Part shown: positions 10,575-23,524 of the stretch, one piece after another | Layout of the letters: each line of letters opens with the position of its first letter | Numbering within the stretch: the stretch's first letter is position 1 | Assembly: GCF_963169125.1 (NCBI RefSeq) | Contig: NC_084798.1 | Coordinates: 171,955,980 to 172,019,979, forward strand | Direction: 5' to 3' | DNA length: 64,000 nucleotides | Origin: Humulus lupulus | Lineage: Eukaryota; Streptophyta; Magnoliopsida; Rosales; Cannabaceae | Position numbers and translations under genes: made by a program | The notes under the pieces: generated by a model | Databases searched by the model: none | Seen by the model: the letters and a program-made list of their open reading frames with translations, nothing else | Told to the model about the DNA's origin: nothing

Positions 10575-11757
10575 ATGTCGCTTAGAAGATCTGCACGCAC
10601 AAACGCCAATGCCTCCAGCACTGCCCATGAGACTAGTGAAGCCCCTCCAGTTCGAAGAATGGGAGCGCATGCTACCAATACTGCTACTAACAGAAGTGCA
10701 CCACCTTCGGTTGAAAACACCGCTGAAATTGTCCAGCTACGACAACAAGTGGAAGAATTGTTGGCTCAGCTGCAGCCACAAACTCAGCCTCAGACTCATC
10801 CTTAGCCGCAACCGCAACCTCAGCAAATGGCTCAAGCACCCCAACAAGTAGGTCTTTATGGGGGATGGCCAATGGCAAACTATGCGCCCTACCCAGCTTA
10901 GTACATGGAGCCAATCTATGAGCGGTTTCGTAAGCAACCCGCTCCAAAATTTGAAGGGAAAACGGACCCCTTCGAGGCGGAAGAATGGCTTAGGAACGTT
11001 GAGCCGATCCTAGTACACATGAATCTCGGCAATGCGGACCGCATATCCTACGTTTCTTCTCTTCTAAAGAAGGATGCTAGAATATGTGGGACTTAGTGCA
11101 ATAGACTAACGACGTCACCACCATGACATGGACTAGATTTGTAGAGATCTTTCACAAGAAGTATTATAACTCTACAGTCATCGCTACGAGGGTGGAAGAG
11201 TTCACCAGTCTGAAGCAAGGGCAACTTGACAGTAGCAAAGTATGCTCATCAGTTCGACCGACTAGCCAAGTTCTTGCCAGAGTTGGTCCCAACTGATTCC
11301 TGAGGGTTACCAAGTTCGTTAGAGGACTCAAACCAAAGATTGAACTAGGAGTCAAGCTAGCAACTCCTAGAACCACTTCATACGCCGATTCTCTAGAAAC
11401 AGCCATAGAAGTGGAAAGGCTTCAGGCGAACGTTAGTAACGAGGAGGCCAGTAAGCTTGAACCTAAACAGCAGATTCAATCTCAGAATGGTCAGAATCAC
11501 CACAACAACCATCAGCCTAGCAACAATAATGGTTAAAAGAGAAGGCATCCTGAAAACAAGCAGTCTGACAACGATAAAAGAGCATGGACAAACAATGGAG
11601 GTAGTAGGTCGAGTTATGTAGAATACCCGCAATGCTCTAAGTGCCAAAAGAAACATCCTAGGAAGTGTCGTGCAAACACCTAGGGATGCTACAATTGTGG
11701 TCAGGAAGGTCATTAGAAGAGGGAATCTCCACAGCTCAAGCAAGAAGAGAAAAGGGA
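10575..11757 (+). pseudogene. gag: gag of element D, broken
   Basis: ATG at 10575 begins a Ser/Arg-rich N terminus. It is followed by a Gln/Pro-rich stretch and the conserved gag core, RFRKQPAPKFEGKTDPFEAEEWL at about 10920-10990 (shown in pieces: KFEGKTDP, AEEWL). A zinc knuckle follows at about 11630-11715 (CSKC then CYNCGQEGH). In-frame TAG codons occur at several places, for example near 10803, 10900, 11095 and 11680, and the frame changes around 11220-11300. It is a decayed copy that cannot make full Gag. Confidence 0.85.
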
Positions 11758-14700
11758 CAACAAGATGGTTCTTGCCAGGGTCTTTGCCTTAACCCAGGGA
11801 GAAGCTGAAGCTAGTAATAAAGTGGTCATAGGTTAGATTCCTATCATCGATAATATATGTTTAGTATTATTTGATTCAGGAGCAACACACTCGTATATCA
11901 GAATGATAGAGAAATTAGACAAACCTTGTGAAAGATTTAGAACTAGGTTTGTGACAGAATTGCCTTCGGGCAAAGTAGTCCTATCATCACTGATAGTACG
12001 AGGCGTACCAATCAAAATTGAGGACGTAGAACTAGAAGGAGACCTGATAGAGTTAGAGATCAAATACTTTGGCGTGATACTGGGCATGAATTGGCTAGCA
12101 AGGCATGGTGCAACCATCGACTGCAGACGTAAGCAAGTGACATTCGAGACTCCTGACGGCCAAACACTATGCTTTATGGGAAAGCTTTCAGGACTACGTA
12201 TGCCACTTTTTTCATCTCTCAAAGCTCAGAAGATGATAGAAAAAGGTTGTCACGGATTCTTAGCTAGCGTCACGGATGTGGTAAAGGAAACACCATTAAA
12301 AGTTAGAGACGGCCGCATCATTAAAGAATTTCCAGAAGTATTTCCTGACGACTTACCAGGGTTGCTGCCAACTCGGGAAATTGACATCACAATCAAGCTA
12401 GTACCAGGAACCGAGCCTATCTCAAAGGCACCATACCGGATGGAACCTATCGAACTCAAGGAGTCAAAGATGCAGTTAGAAGAACTCTTAGACTTGGGTT
12501 TCATTAGACCAAGCCATTCCCCATGAGGTGCACCAGTTCTATTTGTGAAGAAGAAGGACGGAAGCATGTTGATGTGTATAGATTACTGTGAGCTGAATAA
12601 GGTGACAATTAAGAATAAGTACCCGCTACCCCGGATCGACGACTTGTTTGATCAAATCCGAGGAGCAACCGTGTTTTCAAAGATTGATTTATGGTCCGGG
12701 TATCACCAACTCAAGGTGCAGGAAGAGGATATTCCTAAGACAACTTTTAGAACTCGATATGGACATTACGAGTTTCTAGTTATGTCTTTTGGTCTTACCA
12801 ATGCTCCAGCCGCATTTATGGATTTAATGAATAGGGTCTTCAAGGATTACTTGGACAAATTCGTCGTAGTGTTCATCGACTATATTTTGGTGTACTCCAA
12901 GGACGAAGTCGAACACGAGGAACATTTAAGGATGGCCATGTTGCGACTAAAGGAGCATCAACTTTACATCAAGTTCAAAAAATATGAATTTTGGCTTCCA
13001 CAAGTAGCATTCCTCGGCCACATAGTATCCAAGGATTGAGTTGCTGTAGACCCAGCTAAAGTAGAGGATGTGAAGGATTGGCCAAGACCTAAGAATGCAT
13101 CAGAGGTTAGAAGTTTTCTTGGGCTTGCAGGCTACTATCGGAGGTTTGTAGAAAGCTTATCTAAGATAGCCACTCCACTTACCAACCTGACCCAGAAACA
13201 ACAAAAGTTCAACTGGGCAGATAAGTGTGAAGAGAGCTTCCAGTTACTTAAGGATAAGTTATGCTCAGCACCAGTACTTTGTGTACTGACACCCAACGAT
13301 AAGTTTGTAGTCTACTGTGATGCGTCGAAGCAAGGTTTGGGTTGTGTGCTGATGCAAAATGACAAAGTAATAGCCTACGTCTCAAGGCAACTGAAGGAAT
13401 ACGAGTAATGCTATCCAGCGCATGATATGGAGTTGGTAGCGGTGGTCTTTGCATTAAAAATCTGGCGCCACTATCTTCATGGAGAATGGTGTGAGATTTA
13501 TACGAACCACAAAAGCTTAAAGTATTTCTTCATGCAGAAGGAGCTCAACATGAGGTAGCGCATATGGTTTGAACTAGTAAAGGATTATGATTGCGAAATC
13601 CTATACCACCCAAGAAAAGCAAACGTAGTTGCTGATGCGCTAAGCAGAAAGAGTTACAGGAATCTAGCAGCAATATCTGGAATAGAAAAGCCGCTTCAGC
13701 AAGAGCTGATCAATGCCGGAATAGAAGTATTCATTGGTAAACTGGCTAACTTGTCCATCCAATCAAGTTTGTCAAAAGATATACGGATCGGGCAAGGGAA
13801 TGATGACACATTAGTATCTCACATAGCTGCAATTAAAAAAGGCAAGGCCACAGATTTCTCTATATCAGGGCAATGGTTCTTGAGATATAAGGACTGGGTA
13901 TGCGTGCCGAATGATCATGGAAATAAGATGAAGATTTTAGAAGAAGTGCACAATACCCCATACTCAGTCCACCCAGGATCGACCAAGATGACTCACAATC
14001 TTAAAGCATTGTATTGGTGGCCAGGAATGAAGAAAGATGTAGCGAAGTATGTGTCTAAATGCTTAGTATGCCAGCAAGTGAAAGCAGAACATCAGCAGCC
14101 AGCAGGCTTATTGTAACTGCTTAGTATCCCAGAATGGAAGTGGGAAGACATAGCCATGGATTTTGTGACAGGACCACCACAAACAAATAAGCAACACGAC
14201 TCGGCTTGGGTAGTAGTAAACAGACTAACCAAGTCAGCTCACTTCCTGCCTGTCAAGACTACGTACACAGCGGATCAGTACGCAGACGTTTATGTCCGCA
14301 AAATAGTATGACTGCATGGAATCCCTAAGACCATAGTATCTAATAGAGGATCGGTGTTTACATCAAGATTTTGGGGAAGCTTGCAGCAAGCCATGTGTAG
14401 CAAGTTAAGTCTTAGTACGACATGTCATCCTTAGATTGATGGTTAGTCCAAGCGTACCATACAGATTTTAAAGGATATGTTGCACACTTGTGTACTCGAT
14501 TTTTCGAGGAGCATGGAGTAAGTATTTGCCACTGATAGAATTCTCCGACAATAATAGCTACCATTCAACGATCGGGATGGCATCCTACGAGTTACTTTAT
14601 GGAATGAGGTGTCGATCGTCGTTACATTGGGACGAGGTAGAAGAAAGGCGACTTCTTGGACTCGAAGCTGTTAGAGAAGCTCAGGATGCAGTAAGACTGA

Positions 14701-15200
14701 TTAGAAAGCGTATGCTCGCTGCTTAAAGCTGACAGAAAAGTTATGCAGATGCCAAGCGGCGTGATGTGGAATTCAAAGTCGGAGATCAAGTCTTCTTAAA
14801 GATATCTCCTATGAAAGGAGTGAAGCGGTTTGGGAAGAAAGGAAAACTTAGTCCTCGGTTTATAGGTCCTTTTGAGATATTGGACAAGGTGGGAACAGTT
14901 GCATATAGATTAGCCCTACCGCCAGCTCTAGCAGATAGCCATAATGTGTTCCACATCTCGATGCTGCGTAGATATGTGTCAGACCCATCTCACATCCTCA
15001 AGTACGATACGATAGCACTCCAGAAAGACTTGAGTTACGAGGAATGACCGGTTAGCATCCTAGATAGAGGGATGAAGGAATTACGATCTAAGAGTATTCC
15101 GATAGTCAATGTCCTATGGAGTAATAGTTCAGAACGGGAGGCAACGTGGGAGTTGGAGGAGGATATGTTAGCACGGTATCTGGAATTGTTTGGTAAGTAA
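11758..15200 (+). pseudogene. pol: pol of element D: protease, RT, RNase H, integrase, chromodomain-like tail
   Basis: Protease motif FDSGATHS at about 11870-11893. RT spans about 12400-13040 with [15 protein letters not shown] and a catalytic loop reading FIDYIL at 12875-12890, where FIDDIL is expected, so one catalytic Asp is Tyr. RNase H region 13270-13690 ([18 protein letters not shown]). The integrase zinc region lies at about 13970-14100 (HPGSTKM, CLVCQQVKAEHQ) and the core at about 14150-14450 has several stops. The C terminus (EFKVGDQVFLKISP, SHNVFHISMLRRY) is followed by a chromodomain-like WSNSSEREATWELEEDM, ending with TAA at 15198-15200. Nonsense codons include 13037-13039, 13406-13408, 14114-14116 and 15045-15047. 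Confidence 0.88.
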
Positions 15201-15236
15201 ATGTCGGGGACAAAATTATTTTAAGTAGAGGAGAAT

Positions 15237-17278
15237 TGTAGTGTCCCGGAATATTTACTTAGCTAGCTAGATAGTAGTAGTAGTTGGTATTAGTTCCATG
15301 GATTTTGGTTCAAGCCGGGACTTAGTTGTACACCATAGCAATAGTTAGGGATTTTATAAGTTTAACCTATAGTTTAAGAATATTAATTATAACATAAGGT
15401 TTGATTAATATTGCTGGTCCTAGAATTATATTTATTATAACCTAAGGTTTAGATATAACCATTAAGAGTATGACACTTGTCATATGCATGTTTATTAAGG
15501 ATTTAAGTATTTTGATCAATAGTTTAATTAAAAGAAAGATCTAGAAGCTCTATAACCTTCCAGAAACTGTTAGGATCGCATTATGACTCAGTCAAAGCTG
15601 TTTACTCAATTCAAAATATTTTGAAAAAGCACAAATACGTGTTTGATATATCAACATATGCTGATATATCGTAGCTATAGGCGTCGATATATCGCCTACA
15701 GAAGATACGCAATACACATCGACTTTGCACGAATGTTCGAATAGGGCTCGGGAAATTGGTCCAGCCGATATATCGCCCAAGGTAGGCGATATATCGCCTC
15801 TAGTGCTTCAATTATTGAAAGTTTGGATTTTGAATTTTAAAAATAGCCTTAACCAATTGGACCTGCCTTTGAACGATTTTGACCAAGTTTTGGGCGTCTG
15901 TTGAACGAAAATTCAAATATTTTTCATTTTATAATCATTTATTTATTCAAATTAAAAGGGGTTAGTTTCACTCCTTGAACTCTATAAATAAGACCTAGTA
16001 CTCAGCCATTTTCTTCATTCTTCAAGCAGTCTTCAGAGCCTCCAAGTTGCTAGTATTACTATAGAGAGAAACACTTGGGTTTTGGGTTAAAAGCTTTATC
16101 ATTCTAAGCTTTTCTAAACACTTAGGAAGTGAGATATAGTGAGATTTTGGTATCGAGGTTTAGATCAAATCATAAGATCATTCCAGGTATTCTTATCCCT
16201 AAGTTCAATTCCTTATGGTTCTTTAGTTTTCTTTATTTTATTTCTTTCAGATCCTAACTCTTGTTTATGATTCTTGGTTAGGTATTTAAGTTTCTTGAAA
16301 CTTAAGGTTCTTCTTGGAAAGTTTCTCCTTTGATGGTTTAGTTCTCTTTTCATCTTTATTCTTTAGAGATACTCACCATTCTTACTGTTAGCTTTTAAGA
16401 GTGTTCTAATCTTGTTCTTGTTCCCAAATATCCCAGTTTGTGGTAAGGAAAATAGGGTGTTTATATGTTTATGCTATGATATGTATATGTATAATATGTT
16501 TTGGAGTCCTTGGGCATATGACTCGTTTAGATAACAAGCCCCAAGAATATGTTTTATAGTCGCTTGGGCATATGACTTGGTTAGATAGCAAGCCCCAAGA
16601 ATTTTTATCATTTTCATGGTTTAGAGTTATGATTTACCCTACCTCAATTAGTAGACAGAGGACCTAGATGGGTTATCATATACTACTATGTGATCTAACC
16701 TACCTCGATTAGTAGACAGAGGACCTAGATGGTTTGTCACATGCCATGTCAATGAGTTAATGGCCATTAATATTGTAGTCCTATATGATATATGTTTTTA
16801 TAGTCATATGTTTTATAGTTATATGTTTTATAGTCTTATGTTTATGATTTATGATATATTTTGTTAGTATATTTTCCTTGCTGGGCATTAGGATCATTCC
16901 ATTATTTTTAGCATGACGCAAGGAAATGATTTATGGAAGGCGGAAAGATTTATGGCAGCTTGGCATGTGTATTGAGGTTGAATGGATTGAATGGACTGCG
17001 TGAACGATCGAGGATGAAGTTATTTTTAAGTCTTTCGAATTATGTTTCTTTTGTAATTCCGCATTTAGTTTTTAAACAATTAAAGTTTATGGTTTATGTT
17101 TTTATGTATTAAACAATGGTTACCCATACTTTATTTTATATTTCATATGTATTTTGCACAATATTTATTTTGGGTTTTAAATAAAGTTATGTTATCTTTT
17201 ATGTATGTTTTCCCAAAATAGTATCTATGTCTAGTAGTTTTAATGGTCCAAGGTATTAGAAATAGTTGGGTCATTACG
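15237..17278 (+). repeat. 3' LTR of element D (about 2.04 kb)
   Basis: It begins TGTAGTGTCCCGG after a purine-rich stretch (AGTAGAGGAGAAT) and ends GGGTCATTACG, where the other LTR copy ends ACA. It carries a TATAAATA box at 15983-15990 and a cluster of GCGATATATCGC-type palindromes at about 15650-15800. Two local tandem duplications are present: about 60 bp twice at 16500-16605 (CTTGGGCATATGACT, GATA(A/G)CAAGCCCCAAG) and about 57 bp twice at 16628-16740 (AGTAGACAGAGGACCTAGAT). Confidence 0.85.
15983..15990 (+). promoter_or_regulatory. TATA box in the 3' LTR of element D
   Basis: TATAAATA in the context CTCTATAAATAAGACC. By position in the LTR it is the likely core promoter of the family. 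Confidence 0.6.
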
Positions 17279-17606
17279 GGTTGTTAAGTGTTTCAATTAT
17301 GTTTAGGATAGTTTTGTTTAATAATGGCACTTTATCATCTTTATCCTACATGAACTTTAACTTTTGCCAATTTTGATTTGATTTTTTTCCTCATTCAAAT
17401 TCTCCTAGGTTGTGGACCTTTTGGTTTAGGCTGTTGATTCAGTTATTTATCTAAGAGAGGCAACTCATTGACTATTGTATCTATTTAATGGGCTTAAATT
17501 ACTTTGCCTATCTTAGTTTTGTATCTATGGCATGTTCCATCAATGTAATTGGCTTTATTAGCCTTTATTTTAGTCATCTCCTTGTGCGATTTATATTTAC
17601 TCTGAG
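17279..17606. other. Flanking DNA between elements D and E
   Basis: AT-rich, 328 bp, with no gene or repeat recognised. It ends in CTGAG (17602-17606), the left target-site duplication of element E. Confidence 0.6.
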
Positions 17607-17875
17607 TGTTGAGAAATAGAAATAGCCTAGTCGTTATCCTTGTTGTGCAAAATACAAACTATGTTATGTACTATTGATAGCTGTGCTATTGTAATCATGG
17701 AATATTTTCTATTATGATTTTGTGATTATTTGTCCCATGTACGTGTCATTAGCTCAGAGCATCTTGTAAGGATTCTTGCTATTAATGGAGACATTCTCTG
17801 CCAGCTAAAATTTGAGCTAAGCATTACAAAAATTCCCTTTTGCCATTTTTTCTCTCTTTCCCTTATTTTCAAGCT
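17607..17875 (+). repeat. 5' LTR of element E
   Basis: Starts TGTTGAGAAATAG and ends TTATTTTCAAGCT. The end is fixed by the primer-binding site beginning at 17876 and by agreement with the 3' LTR. Confidence 0.9.
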
Positions 17876-17887
17876 TGGTATCAGAGC
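17876..17887 (+). other. Primer-binding site of element E (initiator Met tRNA)
   Basis: TGGTATCAGAGC immediately after the LTR. Confidence 0.9.
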
Positions 17888-17905
17888 GCCAGGTTCTTCT
17901 GCATC

Positions 17906-18940
17906 ATGTCGACAGGTGGAGAAGACCAAACCCCACATTCCAAAACACCCAGAACCCACAGGCAGCACCATTGCTGACCTTCCACCTCAAAGCTCAGCTC
18001 CATCTTCTTCTTCCATCCCTCAGGCAGTTCAAATACCCCAGTTTGGGAGTACCCTAAATCAACCCTTTGTTCTTAAGCTTGACCGAAACAATTTTACCCT
18101 TTGGAAAACAATGGTTATGGCAATTGTTAAAGGTCATCGCTTCGACAGCTTTCTCACAGGATCCAAACCTCGACCTCCTGAACTTCTTCCTAACTCCAGC
18201 GAATCTTCATCTTCTCCACTACCAAACCCTGAGTTTGAACAGTGGGTGGTACACGACCAACTATTAATGGGATGGCTCTACAATTCCATGTCTGAGTTGA
18301 TTGCTTCTGAGGTCATGAGATGCGAAACTTAAGAAGCTCTTTGGCGGAACCTTGAGGCCCTTTACAACGCTTATTCAAAATCTAAAAAGGACGAGACTCG
18401 GATCAAGATTCAGACCGTGTGCAAAGGAACAATGTCGATGCAGGAGTACCTTCGCCAAAAACGTCAATGGACAGATCTTCTCACTCTAGCAGGTGACCCA
18501 TATCCAAATTCTTTACTCATCTCTAACATACTTTCTGGCTTGGATGTAGAGTACCTCCCTATCATTGTTCTAGTTGAAGCCAGATCTACTACCTCATGGC
18601 AAGAGCTGCAGGATATTCTCTTGAGCATCGATAGCAAAATGGAACGCTTAAGTGCTCTCTCTGGGACTCAGAAAATTAACAATTCCTCCCAGTTTCAAGC
18701 CAACTTCGCTCACAAACCACAGGGTCCCTCTCATGGTAAGGGTTCCAGTACTGATTACTCTCCACACAACAATCCTCGTGGAGGTTCCCAAAACCGTGGA
18801 GGAAGCTGTTCCAGAGGTCGTGGTGGACGGTCCAGTGGTCGAAACAATCAACAAAAAACCTACATGTCAAGTATGTGGGCCCTATGGGCATTAAACAGCC
18901 ATCTGCTACTATTGGTATGATGAGAGCCACACTGGTTACA
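17906..18940 (+). pseudogene. gag: gag of element E (copia type), broken
   Basis: A likely start is the ATG at 17906, but the frame changes within about 40 bases. The Ty1/copia gag core follows: FVLKLDRNNFTLW, DQLLMGWLYNSMS, a TAA at 18330-18332, then EALWRNLEALY and SLLISNILSGL. A Gly/Arg-rich basic stretch (about 18775-18840) precedes a zinc-knuckle half (CQVCGPYGH) that is in another frame because of a frameshift near 18860. Confidence 0.85.
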
Positions 18941-21900
18941 GCCAAGGAAATACCAACCAAAACAAGAGCTCCAATGGTATGCTGATAGTGGGGCCAGCAA
19001 CCATGTTACAGCAGATGGCTCAAACCTTCACCACAAACATGACTACCATGGTAAGGAAACACTCATGGTGGATGATGGTAAATCTCTGAACATTTCTCAT
19101 ATTGGTGATAGCACTCTCACCACAAAAACAGGACACAAATTACTGTTAAAAGACATACTACATGTGCCTAGCATCACTAAGATTCTCATTAGCATATCTA
19201 AACTTACACTTGATAATAATGTATTTATTGAATTTTTTCCTGATTATTGTCTTGTGAAGGACCATGTAACAAGGAGAGTGATGCTCAAAGGGACACTTAA
19301 GGATGGTATTTATCAGTTCCTCCTTCCAATTTCACAAACCAGCACACAAAACTCAGCTCAACCACAGTTTTTTCCTTCCAAGAAGTTGACACCAACAGAT
19401 GCTTTCCTTAGTCAGTCAGAGTCTAGGTCTTCTTTAAATTCCGAAAAAGAGGTGTGGCATAGGAGACTTGGTCACCCTTCCCCTCATGTTTTGAGTCAAG
19501 TTTTAAATGTTTTAAATGTAAGAGTCTTGAGCAATGAGAATGAAACATTTTGCGATGCTTCTCAATTTGGAAAATCACATGCCTTACCTTTCAAAAACTC
19601 AACTAATAAAGCACAATTTCCATTTGATTTAATCCACACCGATGTTTGAGGACCAGCCCCATCATGTCCAATACTAATTTTCGTTTTTATATACACTTTG
19701 TAGATGACTATAGCCGATTTACTTGGATCTATCCCCTTAAAGCCAAATCTGAAGCTTTACAAGCTTTCACCCAATTCAAAGCCTTAGTGGAAAATCAATT
19801 TGAATGAAAGATTAAAACACTTCAAACTGATTGGGAGGGGAATACCAAGCCTTTGAAAATCTTGTCACTACTAGTGGTATTAGGTTCCAACACTCTTGTC
19901 CTCACACTTCAGCCCAAAATGGGCGAGCTGAAAGAAAACACCGTCACATAACTGAAATAGGGATCACCTTACTAGCTCAAGCTAGTATGACCCTAAAATA
20001 TTGGTGGGATGCCTTTATCACTGCTGTCTACTTAATCAATAGGCTGCTCTCTCCTGTTTTGAATGGAAATTCACCGTTTGAGTGCATCTATTCCAAAGTT
20101 CCAGATTATAAGTATCTAAAAATTTTTGGCTCAGCTTGTTTTCCTTGTATTAGACCCTACCAATCCCATAAGTTTTCCTACCATTCAGTCAAGTGTGTTA
20201 ATCTTGGATACAGTGAAGCTCACAAGGGGTACAAATATCTTAGTTCTACAGGTTGAATATATGTGTCACAGAATGTTATCTTCAATGAACTTGATTTTCC
20301 ATTTAAAAATGGCTTTCTAAACACCTATCAATCTGAAGAAAAAAATGTCATTGTAGAAGTCCCTTTTTGGTCTACATTTTTACAATCTACCTTTGCTTCA
20401 TCATCTCACTCCAAGACTCCCTTTTCCACTGATAAATATCAGCCAAGAGTTACTAGCCCAACTCACTCTTTCAGTAACCCAACATCACACAAGGATCAGG
20501 TAAACTCTTTCAAAGAATGTCTTATTACTGAGGGTGAGTTATCTAAGTAGGTGAAATATCTCACAGCCATGACAGTGATAGCAACTCAAGCATGGCTGAT
20601 CACGGTGGGCAAGAAAAAACTGAAGTCAAAGCTACCCATCCTATGATAACCCGATCTAAGGCCGGGATATTTAAGCCTAAAGTGTATCTTAGAGAGTCAC
20701 AATGGAAGCCAACCTATGCTGAATCTGAAACACTTGATGATGCCCTTGCTTGTCCTGATTGGAGACAAGCCATGGTTGAGGAACATATAGCCTTGCTTCA
20801 AAACGGAACCTGGACTTTAGTTCCACAGCTACCACATATGAACATAGTAGGATGCAAATGGGTTTTTAAGGCCAAACACAACTCAGATGGGACTTTTCAG
20901 AGGTTCAAAGCAAGGCTCGTTGAGAAAGGTTTTCATCAACGACCCAGGATTGACTTTGGTGAAACTTTCAGCCCCGTTGTTAAAACTTCTACTATTCGAA
21001 TTATACTTACGATTGTTGTTGCAAAGGGCTGGAGTATACGCCAACTTGACTTCAACAACGCGTTCCTAAATGGCAGCCTTGATGAGGATGTATTTATGCA
21101 TCAACCCCCTGGTTTTGAGGATAACAACAAGCTGAACCATGTGTGTAAACTCAGAAAATCACTCTATGGATTAAAGCAAGCACCCCATGCCTAGTTTAAC
21201 AAACTTGAAGGTACCTTACTTGACTGGAATTTATGCAATTCTAGAGCTGATTCCTCACTTTTCTACTATCCCTCAAAAGGCCATATTATCATAGTGTTAC
21301 TTTATGTGGATGATATTATCATCACCGGCAACAACATCTCAAAACTGAAAGAGTTTATTGCTAAGTTACACACTATGTTTGCCTTGAAAGATCTTGGTGA
21401 CTTACACTACTTTCTTGGTATTGAGGTTGTTCAAGACTACACTGGTCTCTACCTTACTCAAACTCAGTACATTGAAGACCTTTTACGGAGGAGCAACATG
21501 ACTCATACTAAACCCTACACCACTCCAATGACCACTATCGTAGCATTATTGGAGGTCTCCAATACTTGACTCATACAAGGCCCGACATAAATTTTTCTGT
21601 GAATAAGCTCAGCCAATTCCTAAAGGCACCTACTAATGTGCATTGGAGTGCTGTAAAAAGGTTTCTCAGATATCTCAAAGGAACCAAGGACTATGGCCTT
21701 CACGTCAAAATAATGAGCACTTGAGTCTTGTTGGGTTTTCAGATGTTGATTGGGCTTGTTGCCCAGATGACAGGAAGTCAGTAGGAGCTTATTGTGTCTA
21801 CCTTGGAGACACACTTGTGTCTTGGTCTTCTAAAAAGCAAGTTGTGGTATCCTGATTGAGTACTGAGTCCAAATATAAAGCGTTAGCCCAAGTTGCAGCA

Positions 21901-22223
21901 GAAATTTCATGGATTCAAGCATTTTTGCAAGAACTAAAACTGCCATGTATAACTACTCCTATTACATGGCGTGATAATCTCAGTGCAAGCGCCTTGGTTC
22001 AAATCCTGTCTACCACGCTCGTACCAAACACATTGAATTAGATATTCACTTTGTTTGAGACAAGATCATTCAAAAACAACTTGAAGTAAGGTTCATTCCT
22101 TCACATGACCAAATAGCGGACTGCCTAACCAAAAGCCTTACTACAACAAGATTCAGATTTCTCATAGACAAACTTAGAGTCGTACACTCCCCGCTGCATT
22201 TGAGAGGAGCTGTTGAGAAATAG
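18941..22223 (+). pseudogene. pol: pol of element E: protease, integrase, RT, RNase H
   Basis: Protease WYADSGASNHVT at about 18970-19005. The pre-integrase domain with WHRRLGHPS is at about 19455. The integrase core has FVDDYSRFTWIYPL, a TD...GEYQAFENL block and NGRAERKHRH, so D, D and E are recognisable across stops. RT: NGTWTLVP, GCKWVFKAK, QLDFNNAFLNG, LYGLKQAPHA, and catalytic LLYVDDIIITGNN at about 21297-21335. RNase H: GFSDVDWACCPDDRKS, STESKYKALA. Stops include 19647-19649 and 21192-21194, both where Trp is usual, and 21853-21855. The frame runs a few codons into the 3' LTR and stops at 22221-22223. Confidence 0.88.
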
Positions 22224-22481
22224 AAATAGCCTAGTTGTTATCCTTGCTGTGCAAAATACAAATCCTGTTATGTACTATTGACAGTTGTGCTATTGTAATC
22301 ATGGAATATTTTCTGTTATGATTTTGTGATCATTTGTCCCCTGTACGTGTCATTAGCTCATTGAGCATCTTGTAAGGATTCTTGCTATTAATGGAGACAT
22401 TCTCTGCCACCTAAAATTTGAGCTGAGCATTATAGAAATTCCCTTCTGCCATTTTTTCTCTCCTTCCCTTATTTTCAAGCT
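22211..22481 (+). repeat. 3' LTR of element E
   Basis: Begins TGTTGAGAAATAG after the purine-rich TTTGAGAGGAGC and ends TTTTCAAGCT, followed by the target-site copy CTGAG. Confidence 0.9.
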
Positions 22482-22486
22482 CTGAG

Positions 22487-23052
22487 CATTTCAGATCGAT
22501 CTGTGTGGAGTTTATTCCAGTTTGATAATTTAATGAAATTTCATGTACCTTGAAAAATGGATCACTTTTTTCTTAAAAAAAAGAAGGAGATCAAATCATT
22601 TTAGTTATGAAATAATGTTGGATAAAAAATTTATTTGTTGAGTTAATTGAAATAACATGTCAATAATTTATTTGATGTGGAGAGAGAAAAAATAAAACAT
22701 ATGTAGATGAAGATGATTGTTTTATCAAAGTGAGAGAGATATATTAAGTTTTTCTAGTTTGATTTGCTATATTTTGAGTGGTAGATTGGAAGGAGGGACA
22801 CATTTTAGACGGGATTCAATTCTCCTATCCAAAATTGCTATCACAATTTGTGTCTAGGCTGTGAGAAAAGAACACATCATTTAACAAGTTAATAGCATTG
22901 TTAAGACTATTTTTCTTCTCCATTGTTTTTTTATTTTAATTTTCCTATTTCTTCTAATTACAGGATATAGTACCATTATCTTTGCCCTTAGTGCTACTAT
23001 AGTTGCTTCCAATAGCGTACCTTTTGTTCAAGGCATCACGCAAGTAGGCACG
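22487..23052. other. Flanking DNA between elements E and G
   Basis: AT-rich, with no gene recognised. Nothing here clearly matches another part of the window. Confidence 0.5.
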
Positions 23053-23491
23053 TGCAAAAAGGCCATTCGACTTGTAACAAAATGTGTGACCAGCTCAAAA
23101 GATGAAAGTAGTTTAGTTCGAGCAAAATGGTGATGTCACGCCTGAAATGACTAACACATACACAAGCATATGCGACTTGGTAGGAAGGGTGACAAAATAG
23201 GTTAATTAAATTAAAATGATCTTGGGTGATTAAAATAGGGAATCATTTAATGAAAATATGCAAATGGTGATTTGATTACCTATTTGAAAATTTGTTATAT
23301 CAATCAGATAATTAAATCCCTAATTTAAAGGAGTGTTGACTAACTCCGATGGTCTGATAAATAGAAGAAGTCATGGGAAAATATGGCTGGAAAATTGTAT
23401 AACAAACACCATATCAATAAGAATCTTCAATGGATGCAAGCCATCCTTTAAGGACTGAACCACTATAACTTGATTGTTTTTCCTTCACATT
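23053..23491 (+). repeat. Left member of a 440-bp direct repeat, probably an LTR of decayed element G
   Basis: Starts TGCAAAAAGGCC and is clearly related to 30624-31068 along its length (for example TAACAAAATGTGTGACCAGC, GATGAAAGTAGTTTAGTTC, CACTATAACTTGATT). It ends near TTCACA. Both copies are diverged, and no target-site duplication was found, so the LTR assignment is an inference. Confidence 0.6.
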
Positions 23492-23524
23492 GAAAGTGAA
23501 TTGTTGAGCAAGAAATTTTTTAAC

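Larger units (their letters stand above)
9204..17278 (+). mobile_element. Element D: decayed Ty3/gypsy chromovirus-like (Tekay/Del type) element
   Basis: It consists of a 5' LTR remnant (9204-9401; the rest is beyond element A and off-window), a Met-initiator primer site (9404-9415), a leader ORF, gag, protease, RT, RNase H, integrase, a chromodomain-like tail, a purine-rich stretch (15222-15236) and a 3' LTR (15237-17278). LTRs of about 2 kb, RT of the [10 protein letters not shown] type and a C-terminal region resembling a chromodomain place it with Tekay/Del-like chromoviruses. Many nonsense codons and frameshifts are present. It is older than element A, which lies inside its 5' LTR. Confidence 0.85.
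17607..22481 (+). mobile_element. Element E: complete but decayed Ty1/copia retrotransposon, TSD CTGAG
   Basis: 4,875 bp flanked by CTGAG on both sides (17602-17606 and 22482-22486). LTRs of 269 and 271 bp differ by roughly 15-20 positions by eye. The domain order protease-integrase-RT-RNase H identifies Ty1/copia. The LTRs begin TG but end CT, and the primer site starts at the very next base. Coding regions carry several stops and frameshifts. Confidence 0.9.
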
